Origin: Streptomyces aureus
Lineage (GTDB): Bacteria > Actinomycetota > Actinomycetes > Streptomycetales > Streptomycetaceae
Assembly (NCBI RefSeq): GCF_000725495.1
Contig: NZ_JNZD01000007.1
Location: 248,001 to 312,000 of the forward strand
Length of the DNA stretch: 64,000 nucleotides
Direction of reading: 5' to 3'
In this document: positions 52,817-61,957 of the stretch, in pieces
How the letters are laid out: the number at the start of each line of letters is the position of its first letter
How positions within the stretch are numbered: position 1 is the stretch's first letter
The notes under the pieces: generated by a model
What the model saw: only the letters and a program-made list of their open reading frames with translations
Database searches by the model: none
What the model was told of the DNA's origin: nothing
Made by a program: the position numbers and the translations under genes

Positions 52817-54889
52817 TCAGGAATGGAGGGGGTTGGAGATGGTGACGTAGACGGACTGGGTGTCGACCGGGCCGACGAGCTCGTCGAGGCCGTGCAGCCG
52901 GGTCAGCAGGTTGGCCTTGCAGCGCAGGGCGGGCGAGTCGAGCAGCAGGGCGGGCAGCGGGCTCCGCATCCGGTTCGGGCCCGTGGCCGCGCCGTCGAGG
53001 AAGCGCCGGAACGCGGCGAGCAACAGGGCTTCGTCGGCGAGTCGTTGGGAGCCGAACGCCCCGATGAGGCCGAACACGTTGTTGATGCCGAGGTAGTAGG
53101 CGAACCGTTCGTCGGTGACCTCGTCGGAGACGAAGGTGTCGCTGTGCGCCCCGATGCCGGGCAGCCGGGCGTCGAGTTCGGCTCGCCGGGACTCGCGGAA
53201 GTAGTAGCCCTGATTGTCGCGGTAGCGGCCGCCGGTGGGCCAGCCGTCCGGGTCCAGCTGGAGCAGGGTGTTCTGCTGGTGCGCCTCCAGGGCGATGCCG
53301 GCCTCGCCGTCCAGCCAGAGCACGGGGCGCACGACGTGTTCGAGGTAGCGCAGGAACCATTCGGTGGCGACGGCGCCGCGCGGCCGGCCGGTCCGTCCGG
53401 CGAGCCCGGTGACGATCTCGGCGAGCCGGGAGCTCATGAAGGGGCCGCGCTCGGCCGGGTTGTGCGTGCCCAGGCGGGCGTACGGCCGGGGTGAGACCAG
53501 CCCGGCGACGCAGCCGATGTCGTCCGACGGTCCGAAGGGGTTGTGCCGGATCATCACGTCCAGCCCGGGGACCGGGGTGCCGTCGAGGCCGTCTACGGCG
53601 AGCCAGGACGGGTCGCGGACGATGTCGAATCCGGGGTGGACGGACTGCCACTGCTCGAACAGGCCGCCGCGCAGCAGGCGGTGGACCTCCGCACCGCGGT
53701 GGAGCTCCTTGCGGAGGTTCTCCCGGCGGGAGTTGGTGATGCGCAGCCCCAGCGACAGCTTCAGCATCGCGGGCGCGCCGGGCCGGTAGACGGTGCGGAC
53801 GGAAGAGGTCGGGTGCCACGGGTCGCCCTGCGGGCCGAGGTCCTGGAGCAGTCCCGCGTCGAGCAGGGCCGCGGTCTCGGGGCGCCGCCGGACCTCGCGC
53901 ATCTGCCAGGGGTGCAGGGGCAGTGCGGCGGCGTAGCCGTACGGAAGGGACAGGCCGGGGCCGGCCAGGCGCAGGGTCAGCTGTCCGGCCGACACGGGCC
54001 GGCCGCGCTCCGTCCACGCCGAGTCGGACGCGAGCACCGAGGGGGCGACGGCCATCCAGTGCAGCGGGAAGGAACCGCGCAACTCGGGTGAGTAGAGCGC
54101 CCCTTCCGTGTCGGAGAGGCCGTCGCGCCCCTTCGGCGTGGGGTGCAGGGGATGCCCGAGGAGGAGCGCCTGTTCGGCGGCGAGGAAGCGGTCGGGGGTG
54201 TCGGCGGGGCGCTCCCTGCGGTCCCGGATGAACACGGCGGTGCGCCGCACCGAGTCGGCGACGCGGCCGACGAGGTCGGTGCCCTCCCCGGCGGGGCTGT
54301 CCGTGGGGGCGGCGGCAGCTTCGCCCGGTGCTGCGGCCGGGGCGGTTCCCGGTGCGGCAGCCTGGTCGGCTCCCGGTGCCGGGTGGCTCGCGCCGGGGGC
54401 CGGTGCCGTGGCGGCGGGTCCCGCGGCTGCGGTTCCTGTAGGGGCCGTCTGCCGTGCGAGCAGGGCCGCCACCATCACCGCGTCGACGGCCGGCGCGGAT
54501 TCGGGGGCGCCGGCGAGGCGGGGCGCCCCGAAGCGGTGCCAGCCGGAGGGCGACCAGTGACGGACGGGGACGAGCAGGGCCGTTCCGCTGGCCGGGAGCG
54601 CGATGCGCAGGGTGCCGTCGTGCGGGGCGGCCAGGTCGTTCTCCCGCACCCAGCAGCGCAGCAGGTTCTCGACCGCCGCCGCCTGCGCCGCCGTACGGAT
54701 GTCGGGATGATCCAGCAGGTCCGGCAGGGCAGGCAGGTCGACGCCGGGGCCGCCCGGCCGCCCGGGCACACCGGCCGCCTCCTTCTGCCGGGGCAGGGAC
54801 TCGGGACCGAGTGGGTGCGGGACCGGCACGGCCACGGCCGTCCGCTCGTACGGGGAGGGCGGGCCGTCGGGTGCGGGGCTGGCGTTCAC
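52817..54889 (-). CDS. NRPS-independent siderophore synthetase (IucA/IucC family)
   Basis: The product has 690 residues. GTG 54889 has a weak upstream AACCTC context, so the start is moderately sure. The IucA/IucC core is clear: GHPLHPTPKGRDGL (ATP loop), LPLHPWQMREV, PTSSVRTVYRPGAPAMLKLS, EAHQQNTLLQLD and FRESRRAEL. The C-terminal FhuF-like helices include YYLGINNVFGLIGAFGSQRL. It joins citrate or another dicarboxylate to an amine or hydroxylamine by adenylation. An Ala/Pro/Gly insertion of about 55 residues (around 148-205) interrupts the N-terminal part. A 39-bp repeat array separates it from the upstream aminotransferase. Confidence 0.92.
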   Translation of the reverse strand: MNASPAPDGPPSPYERTAVAVPVPHPLGPESLPRQKEAAGVPGRPGGPGVDLPALPDLLDHPDIRTAAQAAAVENLLRCWVRENDLAAPHDGTLRIALPASGTALLVPVRHWSPSGWHRFGAPRLAGAPESAPAVDAVMVAALLARQTAPTGTAAAGPAATAPAPGASHPAPGADQAAAPGTAPAAAPGEAAAAPTDSPAGEGTDLVGRVADSVRRTAVFIRDRRERPADTPDRFLAAEQALLLGHPLHPTPKGRDGLSDTEGALYSPELRGSFPLHWMAVAPSVLASDSAWTERGRPVSAGQLTLRLAGPGLSLPYGYAAALPLHPWQMREVRRRPETAALLDAGLLQDLGPQGDPWHPTSSVRTVYRPGAPAMLKLSLGLRITNSRRENLRKELHRGAEVHRLLRGGLFEQWQSVHPGFDIVRDPSWLAVDGLDGTPVPGLDVMIRHNPFGPSDDIGCVAGLVSPRPYARLGTHNPAERGPFMSSRLAEIVTGLAGRTGRPRGAVATEWFLRYLEHVVRPVLWLDGEAGIALEAHQQNTLLQLDPDGWPTGGRYRDNQGYYFRESRRAELDARLPGIGAHSDTFVSDEVTDERFAYYLGINNVFGLIGAFGSQRLADEALLLAAFRRFLDGAATGPNRMRSPLPALLLDSPALRCKANLLTRLHGLDELVGPVDTQSVYVTISNPLHS

Positions 54890-54906
54890 GAGAGGTTCCT
54901 TGCGGG

Positions 54907-55337
54907 TGGTTCGGGCTCGGGCGGTGACGAGCCGGGGCGGAGCCAGATGATCGGCTCGGGTGGTGACGAGCCGGGTTGGGGCCGGATGGTCGGCACGGAC
55001 AGTGACGAGCCGCGTTGGGGCCGGGTGGTCTGATCGGGTGGTGACGAGCCGGGTTGAGGCCGGATGGGCGGCGGTGACAGTGACGAGCTGGGGTGGAGCC
55101 AGGTGGTCGGCTCAGCCGATGACGAGCCGGGTCGGGGCCGAGAGGTCCGGCTCGCGCGGTGACGAACCGGGGAGGAGCCGAGTGGTCGGCCCGGGCGGCG
55201 ACGAACCGGGCTGGGGCCGGGGACCCCCGATCCGGCGGTGACGAGCCGGGACGGACCGGGACGTCCGGCTCGGGCGATGACGAGGCCGGGCGACACCAGG
55301 AGGTCCGGCCCGGACGATGCCGAGCCAGGGCCTGCCC
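54907..55337. repeat. 39-bp tandem repeat array, about 11 copies, inside siderophore locus
   Basis: The anchor GTGACGAG (or close variants) occurs at 54924, 54963, 55002, 55041, 55080, 55119, 55159, 55198, 55238, 55277 and 55316, a spacing of 39 or 40 bp throughout. The unit core is GGTGACGAGCCGGGTTGGGG. Most units contain GGCTCG-N8-CGAGCC, so RNA from either strand would fold into a row of short hairpins. The units vary at many positions, so the array is old. It fills almost the whole 502-bp gap between the aminotransferase stop and the synthetase start. No gene is visible in this gap. Confidence 0.93.
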
Positions 55338-55391
55338 GGCGTGTGTCGGGCCGACCCCCTCGCATGCCCGGCGGGCCTCCGCACCCGGTCC

Positions 55392-56963
55392 TCACAGAGG
55401 CGCGCCCCCACGTCTGGTCCCGTCCCCGCCGACGCGCAGTTCCTCCCGTGCCGTCGAGCTCACCGCGCTCACCGCGTCCGCGAGCCGGTCGAGCACCGCG
55501 GAGGTCTGTTCGTCGCTGATCGTCAGGGGAGGCAGGAGCCGCACGACGCTCGACCGGCGGCCTCCCAGTTCCACGATCAGACCGCGGCGCAGGCACTCCC
55601 GCTGGACGGCCGCGGCGAGTTCGGGTGCGGCGGGGCGGGGACCGCCAATGCCAGGGCCGCCGGAGGCAAGGCCCCCCGAGCCGGAACCCACAGAGGCAGA
55701 GTCCTCGGAAGCAGCGCCCCCGGACGCGGGCCTCTCGGGGTCGAGCCCGTCACAGTTGGATGGCAAGGGCCCTTCAGGATCGACGAGTTCGAGGCCGATC
55801 ATCAGACCGCGGCCGCGCACGTCACCGACGATGGGGAACTCCGCCGCGAGCGAGCGCAGCCGCTCCAGGATGCGGGCGCCGACGGTGGCCGCACGCTCGG
55901 CGAGTCCATGTTCGCGGACGTACGCGAGGGTCGCCGCGCCGGCGGCCATGGCCAGTTGGTTGCCGCGGAACGTGCCTGCGTGGGCGCCCGGCTCCCAGAC
56001 GTCGAGGTCGTCGCGGTAGACGACGACCGCCAGCGGCAGGCTGCCGCCGATGGCCTTGGACAGCACCATCACGTCCGGGGTGATCCCGCTGTGTTCGACG
56101 GCCCAGAACGCGCCGGTCCGGCCCACCCCCGTCTGCACCTCGTCCACGATCAGGGGGATGGACCGGGCCTCGGTGATCGCGCGCATCCGCCGCGTCCAGC
56201 CGTCCGGGGCGGGAATGACCCCGCCCTCGCCCTGGACGGGTTCGAGGATCATCCCGGCGGGGAGCGGAACGCCCGACTTGGTGTCGTCGAGGAGGGACTC
56301 CGTCCAGCGCGCGCCCAGTTCGGCACCGCGATCGCCGCCGACGCCGAACGGGCAGCGGTAGTCCTGCGGATAGGGCAGGCGCGCGACCCGTACGTCGGTC
56401 GCGCCGCCGGATGCCTCGAGCGCCCCCGCGGTCATGCCGTGATAGGCGCCGGCGAAGGCGAGCATGCCGGTGCGGCCGGTGGCCGCGCGCACCAGTTTGA
56501 ACGCGGCCTCGACGGCGTCCGTCCCGGCCGGCCCGCAGAACTGGACCCGCGCGCGCTCGGCGAACCGCGGCGGGAGCGTGCGGAACAGTTCGGTGGTGAA
56601 GGCGTCCTTGACCGGGGTGGCGAGGTCCAGGACGTGCAGGGGCGCCCCCGAGTCGAGGACCTTCCTGACCGCCTCCAGGACGACGGGGTGGTTGTGCCCG
56701 AGGGCGAGGGTCCCGGCTCCGGAGAGGCAGTCGAGATAGCGGCGCCCGTCGGCGCCCTCGATCGTCAGCCCGCGGGCCCGCACGGGAACGATGGGAAGGG
56801 CACGCGCGTAGGTGCGTGCCGCCGATTCACGCGCCGACTGGCGCCGCAGAATGCCCTCGTGCGCGGCGCGCGCCCGCTCGGCCGCTCCGGCGCCGGTGTC
56901 CCGCGCCCCCTCGGATTCCCCTGGCGCCCCCACCGGCACCACCGCTGACTCGGTCACGGCCAC
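55392..56963 (-). CDS. Diaminobutyrate-2-oxoglutarate aminotransferase-like enzyme
   Basis: The product has 523 residues. GTG 56963 has GGAGG 11 bases upstream (GTG 56957 is possible). It is a class III PLP aminotransferase: LDCLSGAGTLALGHNHP, FCGPAGTDAVEAAFKLVRAA, YHGMTAGAL, LIVDEVQTGVGRTG, and MVLSKAIGGSLPLAVV with the PLP Lys. These fit DABA aminotransferases (EctB/RhbA/DdaT type), which make 2,4-diaminobutyrate from aspartate semialdehyde. A Gly/Ser insertion of about 50 residues lies near 405-455. It starts the three-gene siderophore locus and probably supplies the diamine. Confidence 0.88.
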   Translation of the reverse strand: MAVTESAVVPVGAPGESEGARDTGAGAAERARAAHEGILRRQSARESAARTYARALPIVPVRARGLTIEGADGRRYLDCLSGAGTLALGHNHPVVLEAVRKVLDSGAPLHVLDLATPVKDAFTTELFRTLPPRFAERARVQFCGPAGTDAVEAAFKLVRAATGRTGMLAFAGAYHGMTAGALEASGGATDVRVARLPYPQDYRCPFGVGGDRGAELGARWTESLLDDTKSGVPLPAGMILEPVQGEGGVIPAPDGWTRRMRAITEARSIPLIVDEVQTGVGRTGAFWAVEHSGITPDVMVLSKAIGGSLPLAVVVYRDDLDVWEPGAHAGTFRGNQLAMAAGAATLAYVREHGLAERAATVGARILERLRSLAAEFPIVGDVRGRGLMIGLELVDPEGPLPSNCDGLDPERPASGGAASEDSASVGSGSGGLASGGPGIGGPRPAAPELAAAVQRECLRRGLIVELGGRRSSVVRLLPPLTISDEQTSAVLDRLADAVSAVSSTAREELRVGGDGTRRGGAPL

Positions 56964-57311
56964 GACTGCAGGTCCTCCCGCTGTTCAGAGGCGAGTTGGC
57001 AGGAGGGTCCGGACGCAGGCGGCAGGCCCCCCGTACGTACCAACGACGCCGGTCGCGATGGGAAGCGGGTGAAACGGGGGTTCCTTGCCGGTTCTTTGCC
57101 GGGGACCGCCGGACGGCGTCCCGGTGACCGCCCGTCAAAGCGCGTCATGTGCCTTGGGCGCGCTCCCCCGTAGCTGAACCGTTGCCGTTCCGTCGGATGG
57201 CCCGCATGGCGAACGCATAGTCTGTGATGCCGTTCGGCCGTGCCGGACGAACAGCTCAGGCGCCCGCAGACGCACCGCACCAGTTCCCAGACACGCAGGG
57301 GGAGTCACACC
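56964..57311. promoter_or_regulatory. Divergent promoter region of siderophore locus and secreted protease
   Basis: No gene is visible in this 348-bp gap. I looked for an iron box before the aminotransferase and found none that matches. An AT-richer stretch at 57218-57228 (TAGTCT) may be the -10 of the rightward gene, about 90 bp before its ATG. Confidence 0.4.
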
Positions 57312-58541
57312 ATGCGATCCATACGCCCGCCCTTCGCCGCCCGTCCAGGCGGGAGCGCGCGCCGCAGAACGTCCCCCGTCCTGGCGGCCGTCGGCCTCGC
57401 CGCCGCCCTGGCGCTGACGGCCACGGGCTGCGGCTCGGGCAGCGACACGGCGAGTGGGGAGCCGACCGCGAGCGCGTCCCAGGCGGGCGACGGAAAGATC
57501 CAGATCCCGGACGACATCAAGAACAAGCTCAAAGAGCACGGCATCGATGTCGACAACTGGAAGAAGGGCGCCTGGAAGAACTGGGACAAGGACGAATGGC
57601 TGCGCCAGGCCGACGACTTCATCAACCCGATCATCAAGGGCCTGTGGAATCCCGACCGTATGCGCGGGGCCGACGACCCCGACAAGGACAAGGGCGTCGA
57701 CGAGAACGACCTCAGCGGTGACCAAGGCGTCACCGACCCCGAGCCGGCCCCGGTGACGGCGCAGGCCGTGAAGACGTCGTACCACTCCAGCGTTCCGGTG
57801 GCGGGCAAGGTGTTCTTCGACGCCCCCGAGGGCACGATGGTCTGCTCGGCGACGGTGGTCGAGGACCCGGCGCACCCGGGCAAGTCCAACCTCGTGTGGA
57901 CCGCGGGCCACTGCGTGCACGCCGGCAAGAAGGGCGGCTGGTACCGCAACATCGCCTTCGTGCCGTCCTACAACGACCAGGGCAGGACCGAGGCCCAGCT
58001 GCAGAACGCCCCGCGCGAGGAGGTCGCTCCGTACGGTGTCTGGTGGAGCGACTGGGCGCAGACCTCGGACCAGTGGATCGAGCAGGGCGGGTCGACGGGC
58101 GGTCAGGGAGCCTCGTACGACTACGCGGTGCTGCACGTGACGCCGGAGAAGGGCAGCGGCGGCAAGTCCCTGGAGGAGACGGTGGGTTCGGCGCTGCCGG
58201 TGAACTTCAACGCGCCGGCCGTGCCCAAGGTCTCGAGCATCACGGCCACCGGGTACCCGGCCGCTGCCCCGTTCGACGGGCAGAAGATGTACCAGTGCAC
58301 CGACAAGCCGGGACGGCTGTCCGTCGCGCAGGCCGACCCGACGATGTACCGCATCGGCTGCACGATGACCGGCGGTTCCTCGGGCGGCGGCTGGGTGGCC
58401 ACGGGTTCGGACGGCAAGCCGGCCCTGGTGTCCAACACCTCGATCGGCCCGGTGAAGTTCGGCTGGCTGGCGGGTCCGCGGCTCGGCGACGTGGCCAAGG
58501 GTGTGTACGACTCGGTGAGCAAGAAGTTCGCCGGGCGGTGA
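57312..58541 (+). CDS. Secreted lipoprotein with trypsin-like peptidase domain
   Basis: The product has 409 residues. ATG 57312 has GGGGAG 8 bases upstream; an upstream in-frame extension lacks a site. The signal peptide ends in lipobox TATGC at about residue 40. A Lys/Asp/Trp-rich region (about 60-130) precedes a chymotrypsin-like fold with His in VWTAGHCVHAG, Asp in SYDYAVLHV and Ser in MTGGSSGGGWV. Similar proteins in Streptomyces are often annotated only as hypothetical or as V8-like Glu-specific peptidases. It is membrane-anchored on the outer face. Confidence 0.85.
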   Translation: MRSIRPPFAARPGGSARRRTSPVLAAVGLAAALALTATGCGSGSDTASGEPTASASQAGDGKIQIPDDIKNKLKEHGIDVDNWKKGAWKNWDKDEWLRQADDFINPIIKGLWNPDRMRGADDPDKDKGVDENDLSGDQGVTDPEPAPVTAQAVKTSYHSSVPVAGKVFFDAPEGTMVCSATVVEDPAHPGKSNLVWTAGHCVHAGKKGGWYRNIAFVPSYNDQGRTEAQLQNAPREEVAPYGVWWSDWAQTSDQWIEQGGSTGGQGASYDYAVLHVTPEKGSGGKSLEETVGSALPVNFNAPAVPKVSSITATGYPAAAPFDGQKMYQCTDKPGRLSVAQADPTMYRIGCTMTGGSSGGGWVATGSDGKPALVSNTSIGPVKFGWLAGPRLGDVAKGVYDSVSKKFAGR

Positions 58542-58591
58542 CACGCGGGACGTGACGGTCCGGACACCCGGTCACGGCACCCCGTCACGGC

Positions 58592-58625
58592 GAAGGCCCG
58601 CCCCCTCGGAAGGGGGCGGGCCTTC
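58592..58625. terminator. Bidirectional terminator between secreted protease and hflX
   Basis: GAAGGCCCGCCCCCT pairs perfectly with AGGGGGCGGGCCTTC over 15 bp around CGGA. It lies between convergent stops at 58541 and 58665. Confidence 0.92.
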
Positions 58626-58664
58626 GTGCGTCCGGTCGCCCGCGGGGCGGGCCGGTCCGGCTGT

Positions 58665-60161
58665 CTAGCGGAGCGCGGGCTCCGCCACGTACGGGGCGAG
58701 GTCCGCGGCCAGTTCCTCGTGGACCCGCACCTTGAGCAGGGTGCCCTCCGCGGTGTGCTCCTCGGAGATCACCTCGCCCTCGGTGTGGGCGCGGGCGACC
58801 AGCTTTCCGTGCGTGTACGGAACGAGTGCCTCGACCTCGACCGAGGGGCGGGGCAGTTCGTTGTCGATCAGCGCGAGCAGTTCGTCCATGCCCTGGCCCG
58901 TGCGTGCCGAGACCGCGATGGAACGCTTCTCGATCCGCAGGAGCCGCTGGAGCACGAGCGGGTCCGCCGCGTCCGCCTTGTTGATCACCACGATCTCGGG
59001 GACCTTGGTGGCCCCGACGTCGGTGATGACCTCGCGCACCGCGGCCAGCTGCTCCTCCGGTGCCGGGTGCGAACCGTCCACGACGTGCAGGATCAGGTCG
59101 GCGTCGCCGACCTCCTCCATGGTGGAGCGGAACGCCTCGACCAGGTGGTGCGGCAGGTGGCGGACGAATCCGACCGTGTCGGCCAGGGTGTACAGCCGCC
59201 CGCTCGGGGTCTCGGCCCGGCGCACGGTCGGGTCGAGGGTGGCGAACAGGGCGTTCTCGACGAGTACGCCCGCACCTGTGAGGCGGTTGAGCAGGGAGGA
59301 CTTGCCGGCGTTGGTGTACCCGGCGATGGCGACCGAGGGCACCTTGTTGCGGCGGCGCTCCTGGCGCTTGATCTCGCGGCCGGTCTTCATCTCCGCGATC
59401 TCCCGGCGCATCTTCGCCATCTTCTCGCGGATCCGGCGCCGGTCCGTCTCGATCTTGGTCTCACCGGGACCACGGGTGGCGAGACCGCCGCCCTTGCCGC
59501 CGCCCATCTGGCGGGACAGCGACTGACCCCAGCCGCGGAGCCTCGGCAGCATGTACTGCATCTGCGCGAGCGCGACCTGCGCCTTGCCCTCGCGGGACTT
59601 GGCGTGCTGGGCGAAGATGTCGAGGATCAGGGCCGTACGGTCGATGACCTTGACCTTGACGACGTCCTCGAGGTGGATCAGCTGGCCCGGGCTCAGCTCA
59701 CCATCACAGATGACGGTGTCGGCGCCGGTCTCGATCACGATGTCCCGGAGCTCGTTGGCCTTGCCGGAACCGATGTACGTGGCCGCGTCGGGCTTGTCTC
59801 GGCGCTGGACGACGCCGTCGAGCACGAGTGCTCCCGCGGTCTCCGCGAGCGCGGCCAGCTCGGCGAGCGAGTTGTCCGCGTCCTGGATGGTTCCCGAGGT
59901 CCAGACACCGACGAGGACGACGCGCTCCAGGCGGAGCTGTCGGTACTCGACCTCGGTGACGTCCTCGAGCTCGGTGGAGAGGCCCGCCACACGGCGCAGG
60001 GCCGCGCGCTCGGAGCGTTCGAACTGCTCGCCGTCCCGGTCTCCGTCGATCTCGTGGCTCCAGGCGACGTCCTCTTCCATCAGGGCATCGGCCCGAAGAC
60101 CTTCGGGGTAGTTCTGCGCGGAAGTCTGCGCGTCCTGGGAAGGGGAAGAAGAGGAGGTCAT
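58665..60161 (-). CDS. hflX: Ribosome-associated GTPase HflX
   Basis: The product has 498 residues. ATG 60161 has AAGGA close upstream. The N-terminal HflX domain carries ATYIGSGKANEL and DGELSPGQLIHLEDV; the Gly-rich linker is RQMGGGKGGGLATRGPGETK. The GTPase motifs are G1 GYTNAGKSSLLN, G2/G3 FATLDPTVRR and DTVGFVRHLPH, G4 INKAD, and G5 VSAR. HflX splits stalled 70S ribosomes under heat or antibiotic stress. An acidic N-terminal tail of about 45 residues is usual in actinobacteria. Confidence 0.96.
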   Translation of the reverse strand: MTSSSSPSQDAQTSAQNYPEGLRADALMEEDVAWSHEIDGDRDGEQFERSERAALRRVAGLSTELEDVTEVEYRQLRLERVVLVGVWTSGTIQDADNSLAELAALAETAGALVLDGVVQRRDKPDAATYIGSGKANELRDIVIETGADTVICDGELSPGQLIHLEDVVKVKVIDRTALILDIFAQHAKSREGKAQVALAQMQYMLPRLRGWGQSLSRQMGGGKGGGLATRGPGETKIETDRRRIREKMAKMRREIAEMKTGREIKRQERRRNKVPSVAIAGYTNAGKSSLLNRLTGAGVLVENALFATLDPTVRRAETPSGRLYTLADTVGFVRHLPHHLVEAFRSTMEEVGDADLILHVVDGSHPAPEEQLAAVREVITDVGATKVPEIVVINKADAADPLVLQRLLRIEKRSIAVSARTGQGMDELLALIDNELPRPSVEVEALVPYTHGKLVARAHTEGEVISEEHTAEGTLLKVRVHEELAADLAPYVAEPALR

Positions 60162-60460
60162 TGGATCCTTACGTAGATGGGATGAGCCGCCGGCCGGCGA
60201 ATGCCGTCCGTCACAGGGAACAACGTCCGCGGCCACCGGGAGATTCCCGGTTCCGGCCCGGCCTACCCCTCGCGGGGGCCGCGCCACCGGCTCGAAGATG
60301 GTCGCACGGCACGGCCGGGCGCGTCACGCGACTTATCGTGACCCGCCGGACACCGGCCGGGCACCCGCGGGCGTCGCCGCGCGCGGGGTGCCGTCGAGCG
60401 CCCGACCGCGGTGCGCCGGGACGGCTCCCGACGCCCCGGGTACCCGCCCGAGCCGCGTCC
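60162..60460. other. Intergenic region between M1 peptidase end and hflX start
   Basis: Nothing coding is visible. It should hold the hflX promoter at its left end and the M1 peptidase terminator at its right. A short hairpin CGGGAGATTCCCG lies near 60238-60250. No other clear element was found. Confidence 0.5.
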
Positions 60461-61957
60461 TCACCTGCTCTTCCGTGCCTTCGGGGCGTCGCTCTTCCAG
60501 TCCGGGTGCCCCGGCATCGGCGGGGTCTTCTCGGCGTACAGCCACGCGTGGAAGAACCCGCGCAGATCGCGGGCGGCGACGGCGGAGGCGAGGTCCACGA
60601 AGTCGGACGTCGAGGCGACGCCGTCGCGGTTGACGGTCACCCACGTGCGCTCCAGGCGGTCGAAGGCCCGCTGCCCGATCTCCTGGCGCAGCGCGTAGAG
60701 GGCCAGGGCGGCGCCGTCGTAGACGTTCGGACGGAAGATGCTGATCTTCTGGCCGGGCTGGGGGCCCTTCGGCCGGGCCGGCGGTCCGCCGCCGGCGCGC
60801 CAGGAGTCGGACAGCCGGTAGGCGGCCTTCATCCGCTTCTCCATCGGCTTGTGCGCCTTCTCCTCGGCGTACAGCGCTTCGTACCAGGTGGCGTGCCCTT
60901 CGTTGAGCCACACGTCGGACCAGGTGCGGGGGGTGACGCTGTCGCCGAACCACTGGTGGGACAGCTCGTGCACCATGACGGAGTCGACGTACCACTTGGG
61001 GTAGGCGGGCTGGGTGAACAGTTCCTTCTCGAAGAGCGAGAGCGTCTGTGTCTCCAGCTCGAAGCCGGTCTGCGCCTGGGCCATCAGGACGCCGTAGGTC
61101 TCGAAGGGGTACCGGCCGACCTTGCTCTCCATCCAGGCGATCTGGCCGGGGGTCTCCTTCAGCCACGGTTCGAGCGCGGCCCGGTCGGCGGTCGGCACCA
61201 CGTCCCGTACCGGCAGTCCGTGCGGGCCCTGGCGGTGCAGCACGGTGGAGCGGCCGATGGACACCTGGGTGAGCTCGGTGGCCATGGGGTGTTCGGTCCG
61301 GTAGGCCCAGGTGGTGGTGCCCCGGGACCGGCGGGTGCCCTCGGGCAGACCGTTGGCGACGGCCGTGTAGCCGTCGGGGGCCGTCACACGGATGGTGAAC
61401 AGGGCCTTGTCGGAGGGGTGGTCGTTGCAGGGGTAGACCAGGTGCGCGGCGTCGGCCTGGCCGGCCATCGCGAGCCCGTCCTTGGTCCGCACCCAGCCGC
61501 CGTCCTGGCCCTTGGCGCTCACCGGGTCGCTGGTGTGCCGCACGGTGATGCGCAGCGGGGTCCCGGCGAGCAGCCGCTCGGCGGGGGTCACCACCAGGTC
61601 CTCGCCGGCCTCGGTGAAGCGGGCCGGGGCTCCGTCGACCTCGACCGAGCGGACGCTGCCGTGCGCGAAGTCGAGGTTGATCCGGTCGAGCGTCCCGGTG
61701 GTCATGGCGTCGATGGTGGTGACGGCCGTGAGCGGCTTGTCGTTGCTGCCCGAGTAGGTGAAGTGGAGGTCGTACGACTCGACGTCGTACCCGGGGTTGC
61801 CGAGGGTGGGGAAGAGACGGTCGCCCACTCCCAGGGGCACGGCGGGGTCCGGGGCGCTCGCGGCGATCAGGCAGACGGAGACGGCCGAGGCGAGCAGGGC
61901 GGCCGTGACGCGACGGCTCCTCGGGCGTACGGGCGTGGGGGTGGCGTTGAGCGGCAT
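60461..61957 (-). CDS. Secreted M1-family metallopeptidase
   Basis: The product has 498 residues. The N-terminal signal sequence (SRRVTAALLASAVSVCLIAA) is followed by a beta-rich domain, then the thermolysin-like domain with the zinc motif VMVHELSHQWFGDSVTP and the third ligand Glu in WLNEGHATWYE. QTGFELETQTLSLF stands in place of the GAMEN exopeptidase loop. At about 500 residues it is the short M1 form that lacks the large C-terminal ERAP-like domain. It probably acts as an extracellular peptidase. ATG 61957. Confidence 0.9.
   Translation of the reverse strand: MPLNATPTPVRPRSRRVTAALLASAVSVCLIAASAPDPAVPLGVGDRLFPTLGNPGYDVESYDLHFTYSGSNDKPLTAVTTIDAMTTGTLDRINLDFAHGSVRSVEVDGAPARFTEAGEDLVVTPAERLLAGTPLRITVRHTSDPVSAKGQDGGWVRTKDGLAMAGQADAAHLVYPCNDHPSDKALFTIRVTAPDGYTAVANGLPEGTRRSRGTTTWAYRTEHPMATELTQVSIGRSTVLHRQGPHGLPVRDVVPTADRAALEPWLKETPGQIAWMESKVGRYPFETYGVLMAQAQTGFELETQTLSLFEKELFTQPAYPKWYVDSVMVHELSHQWFGDSVTPRTWSDVWLNEGHATWYEALYAEEKAHKPMEKRMKAAYRLSDSWRAGGGPPARPKGPQPGQKISIFRPNVYDGAALALYALRQEIGQRAFDRLERTWVTVNRDGVASTSDFVDLASAVAARDLRGFFHAWLYAEKTPPMPGHPDWKSDAPKARKSR

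Noticed and set aside
54907..55337. CRISPR array
   Set aside because: The units are contiguous, with no unique spacers, and drift along their whole length. No cas genes are present. It is a tandem repeat.
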